Shown here in pieces: positions 12,601-21,500 of a DNA stretch of 64,000 nucleotides. The translations under genes were made by a program, and so were the position numbers. Below the pieces are notes generated by a model. That model was not told the origin of the DNA. It saw nothing but the letters and a program-made list of their open reading frames with translations, and did not search any database. The stretch comes from Hybos culiciformis (Eukaryota > Arthropoda > Insecta > Diptera > Hybotidae): assembly GCA_964007475.1 (NCBI GenBank), contig OZ023273.1, positions 32,603,287 to 32,667,286 on the forward strand, written 5' to 3'. The first letter of the stretch is position 1. Every line of letters starts with the position of its first letter.

Positions 12601-14840
12601 GAGTCTGTAATATTGAAAATTTAGATGAATTGAAGTTTATATAATGTAAAAGTCAATCTAAAACCAATGAAGAAAAAGTTTGAAATTGTAAAATTGGAGT
12701 GAAATTGATGGACTGAAAATATACACGCATATGATTTTGTTGCAAAGGTTTACTTTTTTCCTAAGATTATAAATAATTCCATCTGGTTTTTAAGTAAACG
12801 GACCATAATCAGATATTTTTATACAAATTATAATCTATAATTTTCACGTATTTTCAAGAAATGTAAAAAGAAAATTTTTGTAAATGAATTATTGCATTGA
12901 GAATTAATATTTAACTAATTTAAAAAGTTTTGGAAGTTATTTAAGAAAAAGTGATGTTGCCTTTTATCCAAAAAAAAAAAAACAAAGTAAAATACATAAT
13001 ATTTCTGTCATCCTGAAATTGAATTGGTTTTTTAGTCATTTGAATTCTAACTACAATTTATCATTTTGATTATGTTGTTAAGCGTCTATTCTAAATTATT
13101 AAAACTTTATTAAAATTTTAAAACCTAAAGTTCCATTAAAAATACGTATAATTAATTGTTTACAAAAATATTATGTACAAATAATATGTTAATTTTATGT
13201 TAGCAAATGGTTGATCTTTAAAAAAACTTAAGGCTCTGTTATAATGATTAACAATAATTATGATCCATCATAAATTAAATAAAATAAAACTCTATTTATT
13301 GTTTTCTAAAAGATAAGAATTGAATTAAACATTAATTTAAATTAGGTTTAAAATGGAAGTCAAAATGGAATTGATTTTTTTTATGCGTTCAGATTATTTA
13401 TATATATTATGATGATATTAAAAAAAGATAATTATTATATCGTTATGTGATGACCCTTCAGCCTTACTTATGAACATTTTTTTAAGTTCTTTAATCGAGT
13501 AGTACAGATCCATCTGTTTTTTTGCTTTCAGTAATCACAAAAAATTGTGCATTAATATTTTCTAAACAAATTTACAAACAAGCAGTTTTTAGAATACACT
13601 TTTTCAAAAATCGCGTTTGCTATCAAAACTTATGGTCTTGTACCTGCTCGGGAATGGGTTAAAAAATTCGTGTACAAGAAATTAGTTTGTAGTCGAGTTC
13701 ATGATCCCAAATGAATTGGTATAATAATATTACTTGATATTATCTTTTATAATTTTTTAAAATAAAATCTCATCAATAAATTTTTTTAACATTAACGGTT
13801 TTTTAACTTCTGTTATCAAATATTTTATTCAAGTTATTAAGTCTAGAAAAAATACATTATAAAAATAATGGAAAAATGGATTCCTACAAACCCAAGCAAA
13901 ATATGAACAAATAAAACAAATAATTCTAAAAATATTCAATCAAAAAAATTTTAAGTTTGGAAGAAATTTTTGACAATTTTTTGCCCCACATAAACATTTA
14001 ATTCTATTGGTTGTGTTGCTTATTTCGTTATTTTGGGTTCCTCCGCCGTAGTGAAAAAACAATTCCTCATATGGTAAAATATCTTTTTCAGCAAAAATAC
14101 CTAAAAATAAAATTAATTTCTAGCATATAATTAGATTCGAATCGAAGCCCGAATTCTTCGACACATTTCATAAATATTTTTCGAGATGCCTTTAATCGAC
14201 ATCTAAAATTTAAAAAAAAGGGAAAATGACAAATACACTGACGAGCAAAAGTGTTCCGTTTTTTCAATTTTTAAAGAAAAGAGCGTTGTATTTCCAAATA
14301 AACAAAATTTTTATTTCTTTTATTTTATTTTATAATAACATATATCCAACTTATATATTTTGAGGTTTGTTTACGCGGCCACTCTAGATTCGAAAATTTT
14401 TGTTCCTGCATCCACAGTCACCAGATGTGAACCCGATCGAAAATTTTTGGAGCTACGTGAAATCAAAGCTGGCACAGAATCAAAATCCACCTAAAGGTAT
14501 GAACGAGCTGTGGGATCGAGTTGTAGACGCATGGGAGTACATTCCAGCAGAAATGATGTCTAAATACGGTGATAGTATGCCCAGACGTATAAAAACACTG
14601 AAAAAAGCTAAAGGATTGTGGACTGAGTATTATTTATTTGATGTTTGTTTTTATAAGGACATATGGTGCAAAAGTGTTTCATTTGGAACAAAAAATGTAT
14701 TCGTAAGTATTCTTTTTAATAATTAAAAAAAAAAGTAAACAAACCTCAAAATATATAAGTTGGATATATGTTATTATAAAATAAATTAAAAGAAATAAAA
14801 ATTTTGTGTTTTATTTGGAAATACAACGCTCTTTTCTTTA
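9645..14840. repeat. Segmental direct duplication, copy B (~5.2 kb)
   Basis: This is the partner of 1504-6686. The left boundary is sharp: from AAATTTAATTCAAAGC rightward the two agree, and to the left they do not. Copy B continues without a gap through the Tc1-like element into exon 1 of the SETMAR-like gene, so it is the copy belonging to the assembled gene. Apart from the terminal SET exon and the transposon it holds only AT-rich noncoding DNA. The small open frame shared by both copies (4044-4250 and 12198-12404) is low-complexity and unlikely to be a gene. Confidence 0.9.
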
Positions 14841-15778
14841 AAAATTGAAAAAACGGAACACTTTTGCTCGTCAGTGTAGGTAACACACGTTTTAGTTTTT
14901 TATAAATAATTTCTTGCTTTAGTTAAAGCTTGTTTAACATATCTGTATGTTGTAAATGTATATATATCTGTATATATATATATATATATATATATCTGTA
15001 TATATATGTAATCTGTATATATATTTTTTTAATTAAAACCTTTACCTAATTTCGGTATTAAATTGTCTATTCGAACACTTAAAATAATACAATTAGGTTC
15101 GCAGCTATGATTCAAATATCTTCCGATATTTCCTTTTCTAGCAGGATCCACAAAAGTTTGGAAGACTTCTGAACCTCTCCGTTGTTTATCATGCAAATTT
15201 GTTTCATTGAGGCAAATAATATAATTCTTTCTTTCACTCGTGTTGTTGTCATATTCATCAAATATTTCAATTCTTCTTTTCGTCTCGGATTTCGTTAATA
15301 TTTCACCAGCATATTCACAAATGTAGCCACCTTTTGGAATCAATTTTGTTGTTATTAAACCTTTCTGATTATCATCTAAAAATTTGGATTCTACTATTTG
15401 TAAGTTTTTTCGTGGACCAAATTGTACCAAACGATTTTTACATATTTTTGGATTACATTTGCATAACTGAGAACATTCATAAATTAAATCTTTGGATTTT
15501 CTATTTGGATTCAAAACTAATTCTGTTAATAATGGTGATTTTGTTCGAAAGTAATTTTGTGAATGTTTACATCTTTCACAATCAGATTTCTCATGGCATT
15601 CACAAACATTCTCTAAAATTGTATAGAATTTAGATTTTAATTCTTGAAACTCTGAGGATTCAAAAATCTCTTGTGTTTCTGGCTCGAAGGGAGAACTTTC
15701 GATTAAATATTCTATCTCATTGTCATTTCCTTCAGTTGTCAAGTTCAAATGTTCATAATAGTCTTCTATAATATCCAT
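13940..15778 (-). CDS. SETMAR-like histone-lysine N-methyltransferase (two coding exons)
   Basis: Exon 1 (15778-15046) ends at a TTAG|GTAAAG donor. Exon 2 (14100-13940) follows a TTATTTTTAG acceptor and ends in TGA. Joined they give 297 residues in one frame, close to the SET part of animal SETMAR. Cys-rich pre-SET lies at ~59-113. The SET domain spans ~125-264, with CEYAGEI (154-160), RYLNHSCEPN (220-229) and the presumed catalytic Tyr262 in EELFFHYGG. Post-SET Cys are 280, 282 and 287. The family methylates histone H3 lysines, probably K36, in the nucleus; this is family knowledge. Two oddities: only eight of nine usual pre-SET Cys are seen, and the SAM-binding G-x-G is KGLI (139-142). The Met at 15778 is the first after an in-frame stop. 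A pyrimidine-rich AG lies just upstream (~15800-15825), so a 5' UTR intron is possible. The 945-bp intron holds a Tc1-like element. Confidence 0.85.
14236..14876. mobile_element. Internally deleted Tc1-like element in the SETMAR-like intron
   Basis: The element is 641 bp, bounded by TA on each side (14234-14235 and 14877-14878). Its terminal inverted repeats are ~140 bp (14236-14374 and 14735-14876), starting CACTGACGAGCAAAAGTGTT. The core keeps only the transposase C-terminal region. It makes up about two thirds of the intron between the two SET exons and lies so that the transposase fragment is antisense to the host gene. With the N-terminal DNA-binding and most catalytic sequence gone, it could move only if a related full transposase were supplied elsewhere. 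Confidence 0.9.
14400..14726 (+). pseudogene. Tc1-like transposase C-terminal fragment
   Basis: A frame of 108 codons with SPDVNPIENFW (the final acidic catalytic residue of the DDE triad) and a basic C-terminal helix region. The first two catalytic aspartates and the helix-turn-helix domains are absent, so it is a decayed remnant. It lies on the opposite strand to the SET gene and inside its intron, so it cannot form a SET-transposase fusion like primate SETMAR. Confidence 0.85.
14952..15028. repeat. Imperfect TATATATCTG microsatellite
   Basis: TA runs punctuated by CTG triplets (TATATATCTGTATATATA) lie in the SETMAR-like intron just downstream of the exon 1 donor, between the donor and the Tc1-like element. 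Confidence 0.85.
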
Positions 15779-18700
15779 GCCATCAGCGCCGTGGTGTGAT
15801 TTTTAGGGGCTCTGTGCAGAAAACTAAAAAAAAAAACAGTTCAATTATCAGATATATGGGAGAAGTTTTTCTAATGTATTTATTATTTGGGTTCGGGATT
15901 TCTCAAACATGGCAGTTGCTTTCGTTGCACATGCGATGATACGGTGCTCCATGCCATAGCATAAAAATAATTATTTCAGACTTTTTCTGTTACAATTACA
16001 TACATGAGTTCTTACCTTAAATATATAATAGGAAAGTACAAATACATGGGCCTTGTTTAATAATAATTTTGCCCTTGTTTAATAATAATTTACATTATAA
16101 AATTTAACCAAAATGGTTTGACATATTATTACATTTATATTTTGACTTTTAATTTGTGTTTTGAAGTGTTTGCTCAGTATATTTATTTATATTTTGTTTA
16201 CTTTTGCGTTTTTTTTTTGTTTCATTTCCATTCCATTATACAGCATTTGAAATAGTGACTGAACATTAAAGCGCATAGTATATGTTGCTTAAAAAAAAGA
16301 TAGATGTTGCTTAAAAAAAAGATATTTCAAGTGATTTGTGGATATCCGGAACAATATTTTTTCTTTTTTTTTCATACTTTTCTTTTTCAAAATGTTTTTA
16401 AAAATCACAGATTTTCAACATAAACTCATAGGGTAAAAATTTTACTGTGACGTAAAATAAAACAAAAATTTAATAATAAGTTAGAATACTATACCGAATC
16501 GATTTTATAATTTTTTTTTGGCGGTATTAAGGTAGCCCATGAGGATAAGAGAAAATTACCATATTCACCATTTTAATAATCAGAAGTTGTGCGCAGAATT
16601 ACGTTTACCCGCCATATATTGTTTTATATTATACAAATGTCAAATTAAAAAATTTTATATTAACAAACTTTTTTAGTTGTTTTTATTTTTTTCCGGAAAA
16701 ATTGTGCTACTTGGCTTGGGATTGTCCGTACAAAAAATTATTCACTTTTTGGACATTGTTGCGTTGGAACTTCCGTCCGAGACGTTTTTTTTTTATTTGA
16801 CTCCCGTCCAAAATCGTCAAACGTCTGCAATAAAGCTCCGTTTCAAAAAGTTTCCGAGCACATTGTATCATGTTCCAAAAAAAAAATGTGTTTATTGGTT
16901 TAAATATTTAACAAAATAAATAAAAGAAGTATATAATAAAGTATATGAAGAATTTTATTAAAAGTCATGTTATTATTTATTAGCTCAAAAAATCAGAAGA
17001 CTGTAAGTACCTTCTCGTTCGACGAGATACATGTATCTTACGGCATGATTTAAAATAATTAAATCTTATACTAATTATATTATTACGGCAATTACGACTT
17101 AATTTTATTTAAACTTCAACTTTCGTTTTTAAATTTTTATTTTTCACAAATTCTTTATGGCTTTTGTACAAAATTAAGTTTTTCTTACAATTTGAAAGCT
17201 TTGTAAATAAATAATATTTTTAAATAAAGTTATCAACATTTTATAGGTACCGAAAAATTATTTTCTTTCTGCGTTCCTAATATTTTATACATTTTATTGT
17301 TAAAACTCGATACAAAAAAAAATATCAAAATAATTTTTTAACATAAAAAAATTAATGAACCGATGAACCTAATAATAATTACTAACTAGTCTTTGTTCTA
17401 AAAGATTAAAAATTTTCATCTAGAATTTTTGTTTTCTGTAATTAGCTTTTTATGATAAGTTATCAATAATGCTTAAGTTTAACACCATTTCTTACTTTTG
17501 TGTTTTATATTTATACATACAAATAAAAATAATTTAGTTAGTTTATTTATCATTCATTTGTGAATGAACTACAAATTTAAAACACTCTAACTACAGTCGA
17601 ATGAATAAGAAGTTTACCCCATTTTGATATTCCTTAGAACACTATATTAAATTTAAGAATTTATATAGGTACTCGTAATCGTATATCTATATACATTATA
17701 TGTAATAAGTTTCTAAAAATAATATAAAATGTATATATAAACATCTCAGATTGTTATAAAAAAGTTTTAATTTGGCCTAATTAATTTTAAATTCTAAAAA
17801 TTATCCAATTTTGCCTATGAATTTGTTTATAATCCTTACTATTCGCCGTTCATTAATTAAAAATTACCATTCTCTGAAAATAATCTACAATTTTAAAATA
17901 TCTTTTATTTCTTTTTTTTCCTGCTTTAATAATTCTTAACAAATATTTCAAGTACAGGTATCTATCTATGTTTTTAGTCATATTTTCTAAACTAAAATTA
18001 CTTGAGTCGTTCGTGACATATTTACTAGATTACGCTATATAATCGCCAACATAAATAATAATCTTATAACATTCCTAACATATTATTATTTATTGTTACT
18101 TCTTTAAGACAAAATATTTTAAATTAATGATTGATTGAAATTTCTACTTTTTCGGTTTTTTTTTTAAACATAAAAATCGATGGTCACTTAAGTTATAAAT
18201 TCACCCTCATGTCACTTAAGTTATGACAGAAAAATCACTATACAATACACTTCTATAGAATATAATATAATATAATAATATAGATACATATATAATAAAA
18301 TTATATGAATAAGAAATTTTTATTTTTAATTTTTTTTGAAATAAACTATATGACATTTATCTAAATGAAAAATCGAAATAATCTATATGATATTTAAATA
18401 GACGCAAACACAAATAAAATGAACGCAAAAGTATAGTTTTGAGCATTAAAAGTTTTTGAAAAAATAAAAATTTGTATGAAGTTTCCTAGAAAATTGGAAT
18501 TCTAAATTTTCATATTTATCACTTAAAACATGGGTAGGTTTAAGAATTTCAACATTGGATACAAGTTGTTCTTGCAAAGTGGACTACGGCTAATTCAACA
18601 GTGCTATAATCGAATATTGTGTATGTAGTATAACTATGATAGATGTATTGTTCTCATACTTTTTTTACTATTTTGTTTTTATTAAACGTAAACAATAATT

Positions 18701-19164
18701 CGATAAATTATTTCTTAACAACCAAAAATATAATATTACAGTTCATTGATACAATATTATCAATGAAATAAAAAAAAATTAGTTATAATATGGTTTTATT
18801 CTTGTATTTTGTATTGTATTTTGTATTATAAGTATTTCATAAAATAATAATGTTCTCTCATAGTAAGAATTTCATTATGATATGGTTGTTTTGTATAATA
18901 ATATATAGTTATGTATATATAAATATAAAAGTTAAAAAGATGATACTATATATTTTATACATTTTTTGTTATTTTATCAATTTATGTGTAGAATGCTATT
19001 TGTTATTTTCTCAGTTTTTTTGAAGTTTATACTTCTTTAGGCGCGGTGTATGATATAAATGAGTAATTCTGTAGGGGGTAAAAATTTTTTTACTCATTCG
19101 AATTTGAGTTAAAAAAAAAACGACATGCTGTACCGTTTGAATACTCAAAAAAAATGAGTCAACT
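15779..19164. other. AT-rich intergenic DNA upstream of the SETMAR-like gene
   Basis: This should hold the promoter and 5' UTR of the minus-strand SETMAR-like gene, but no core promoter can be assigned. Short tandem duplications occur at about 16055-16092 and 16282-16322. A CpG-richer island lies at about 16690-16890. No exon is supportable elsewhere. Confidence 0.5.
16690..16890. other. GC- and CpG-elevated island, function unknown
   Basis: About 200 bp stands out from its AT-rich surroundings, with roughly ten CpG dinucleotides and repeated GTCC/CGTC words (16720-16830). It is open on the plus strand (16677-16919) and also contains a long minus-strand open stretch, but neither translation is recognisable. 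It could be a promoter or first-exon island, about 0.9 kb upstream of the SETMAR-like start, or a relic of a transposon. Confidence 0.3.
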
Positions 19165-19416
19165 CAATAATCATTTGTTATTTATAAAAACAAAATAATT
19201 TGGCGCGAAAAATTTAAATTCAAATTATTTTTAAAAATCTTTCGTTTACAAATTTTTTAAAATTTAAATTTTTTTTCAAATTAGGTAGTTCAATAATCAT
19301 TTGTCATTTATAAAAACAAAATAATTTGGCGCGGAAAATTTAAATTCAAATTATTTTTTAAAAATCTTTCGTTTACAAATTATTTAACAACTAAAATTTA
19401 TTTTTCAAAATAGGTA
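19165..19416. repeat. 126-bp tandem duplication
   Basis: Two adjacent copies, 19165-19290 and 19291-19416, both begin CAATAATCATTTGT and contain AAAATAATTTGGCGCG followed by AAATTTAAATTCAAATTATT. They lead straight into the ~100-bp module repeats that flank the minisatellite. Confidence 0.85.
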
Positions 19417-19640
19417 GGTCCGGTGAAATAAAGATTACCTGCCGAAAATTTTTTGGGCAGGGACCTACGGTTAGGTCGTGCCGGCTCAAAATATGTTAAA
19501 AAAAATTTTTTCCTCCGGTCAAAAAATTTTGGATACGTAGCTACAGTTAGAGTCTTGCCGCCTCAAAATATACCAAAATAATTTTTTTTTTCAAAATAGG
19601 TAGCTCGGGTGAGAAATAAAGATTACCTGCCCAAAAAAAA
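19412..19640 (+). repeat. Left flanking modules of the minisatellite
   Basis: Two and a half degenerate copies of a ~100-bp module run in the plus direction. Its hallmarks, in order, are AAAATAGGTAG, GTGAAATAAAGATTACCTG, AAAATTTTTTGGGCAGGGA, an AGTCTTGCCG-like segment, and CTCAAAATAT followed by an A/T tract. Conserved words recur at 19412, ~19515 and 19595. The same module occurs to the right of the minisatellite and, inverted, in the 1.6-kb satellite at 59-64 kb. Confidence 0.85.
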
Positions 19641-21085
19641 GGAAGGAAGTAAGGGCTGAAGAGAGGGCGGCAGTAAGGGCTGAAGAGAGGTCGGAAGGGA
19701 GGGCGGAAGGGAGGGCGGAAGGGTGGGCGGAAGTGAGGGCGGAAGTGAGGGCGGAAGTGAGGGCGGAAGTGAGGGCGGAAGTGAGGGCGGAAGTGAAGGC
19801 GAAAGTGAGGGCGGAAGTGAGGGCGGAAGTGAGGACGGAAGTGAGGACGGAAGTGAGGACGGAAGTGAGGGCGGAAGTGAGGGCGGAAGTGAGGGCGGAA
19901 GTGAGTGCGGAAGTGAGTGCGGAAGTGAGGGCGGAAGTGAGGGCGGAAGTGAGGGCGGAAGTGCGGGCGGAAGTGAGGGCGGAAGTGAGGGCGGAAGTGA
20001 TGGCGGAAGTGAGGGCGGAAGTGAGGGCGGAAGTGAGGGCGGAAGTGAGGGCGGAAGTGAGGGCGGAAGTGAGGGCGGAAGTGAGGGCGGAAGTGAGGGC
20101 GGAAGTGAGGGCGGAAGTGAGGGCGGAAGTGAGAGAGTAAGTGAGGGCGGAAGCGAGGGTGGTAGTTAGGGCGGAAATCAGGGTGGAAATCAGGACGGAA
20201 GTGAGGGCGGAAGAGAGGTTGGTAGTTAGGGCAGAAGTGAGGACGGAAGTGAGGGCGGAAGTGAGGTTGGAAGTGAGGGCGGAAGTGAGGGCGGAAGTGA
20301 GGGTGGAAGTGAGTGCGGAAGTGAGGGCGGAAGTGAGAGTGGAAATGAGGGCGGAAGTGAGAGTGGAAGTGAGGGCGAAAGTGAGGGCAGAAGTGAGGGC
20401 GGAAGTGAGGGCGGAATTAAGGCGGAAGTGAGGGCGGAAGTGAGGGCGGAAGTGAGGGCGGAAGTGAGGGCGGAAGTGAGGGCGGAAGTGAGGGCGGAAG
20501 TGAGGGCGGAAGTGAGGGCGGAAGTGAGGGCGGAAGTGAGGGCGGAAGTGAGGGCGGAAGTGAGGGCGGAAGTGAGGGCGGAAGTGAGGGCGGAAGTGAG
20601 GGCGGAAGTGAGGGCGGAAGTGAGGGTGGAAGTGAGGACGGAAGTGAGGGCGAAAGTGAGGACGGAGGTGAGGGCGAAATGAGGGCGGAAGTGAGGGCGG
20701 AAGTGATGGCGGAAGTGAGAGTGGAAGTGATGGCGGACGTGAGGGCGGTAGTGAGGGCGGAAGTGAGGGCGGAAGTGAGGGCGGAAGTGAGGGCGGAAGT
20801 GAGGGCGGAAGTGAGGGCGGAAGTGAGGGCGGAAGTGAGGGCGGAAGTGAAGGCGGAAGTGAGGGCGGAAGTGAGGGCGGAAGTGAGGGCGGAAGTGAGG
20901 GCGGAAGTGAGGGCGGAAGTGAGTGCGGAAGTGAGGGTGGTAGTGAGGGCGGAAATCAGGGTGGAAATCAGGGTGGAAATCAGGACGGAAGTGAAGGCGG
21001 AAGTGAGGGCGGAAGTGAGGGCGGAAGTGACGGCGGAAGTGAGGGCGGAAGTGAGGGCGGAAGTGAGGGCGGAAGTGAGGGTGGA
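19641..21085 (+). repeat. 12-bp GC-rich minisatellite (GGAAGTGAGGGC)n
   Basis: About 115-120 tandem copies of a 12-mer, consensus GGAAGTGAGGGC, span ~1.44 kb. The first few units are diverged (GTAAGGGCTGAAGAGAGG). The array is much richer in G+C than its surroundings and strongly purine-biased on this strand. Because 12 is a multiple of three, several frames stay open and yield Gly-Gly-Ser-Glu or Arg-Ala-Glu-Val polymers. These are translation artefacts: they have no flanking gene structure and are broken at unit-length indels (for example near 20416 and 20680). A variant block with GGAAATCAGG units appears at ~20157 and again at ~20940, suggesting a higher-order duplication of ~780 bp. Confidence 0.97.
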
Positions 21086-21255
21086 ATTACCTGACCAAAA
21101 ATTTTGGATAGGGAGCTATGGTTAAGGTCTTCCCTGCTTAAAATATGCAAAAAAAAAAAGTTTTTTAAATAGGTAGCGCCGGTGAAATAAAGATTACCTG
21201 CCCAAAAGTTTTGGGTAGCTAGCTACTTTTAGAGTCGTCCTGGCTCAAAATATAA
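21086..21255 (+). repeat. Right flanking modules of the minisatellite
   Basis: About one and a half copies of the same ~100-bp module seen to the left, in the same orientation. GTGAAATAAAGATTACCTG recurs at ~21183 and GGCTCAAAATAT at ~21242. The minisatellite therefore appears to have expanded inside a module, between its ATTACCTG segment and the next AAATTTTGG segment. Confidence 0.85.
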
Positions 21256-21500
21256 AAAAAAACACACGAAGCAGTCATAGGAACTGCCGAAAGAAGTTTA
21301 TACTTAAAGCTTTAAACTATGAAATAACAGTGGCTATAAATGATGGGCTGCTCAGTACAAAATGTAAATTAAAATAAAAATCAGTCCAGCAGTCCAAAAG
21401 CAGTCCATTATTTGTAGTCATTGTTATTTCATAGTTTAAAGCTTTAAGTATAAACTTCTTTCGGCAGTTCCTATGACTGCTTCGTGTGTTTTTTTTTTTT
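21256..21500. mobile_element. Foldback/MITE element, copy 1 (~245 bp)
   Basis: Arms of about 95 bp are reverse complements: the left begins ACACACGAAGCAGTCATAGG and the right ends with its complement, CCTATGACTGCTTCGTGTGT. The arms read inward through AAGCTTTAAACTATGAAATAACA to a ~50-bp centre with GCAGTCCA-like words. It is embedded between A and T tracts and begins directly after a module repeat. A second copy lies at 58272-58523. It has no coding capacity. Confidence 0.85.

Noticed and set aside
15334..15633. Plus-strand open frame over SET exon 1
   Set aside because: Antisense shadow of the real exon; no domain features.
14236..15778. A new SET-transposase fusion gene like primate SETMAR
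   Set aside because: The transposase fragment is on the opposite strand, lacks most of the protein, and lies in an intron between two SET exons that splice in frame without it.
19641..21085. CRISPR array
   Set aside because: Head-to-tail 12-mers without spacers in eukaryotic DNA; no repeat-spacer alternation.
19723..21125. Long open frames coding for Gly-Gly-Ser-Glu and Arg-Ala-Glu-Val polymers
   Set aside because: They follow from a 12-bp tandem repeat that keeps several frames open. Unit indels break them at each array irregularity, and there is no gene structure around them.
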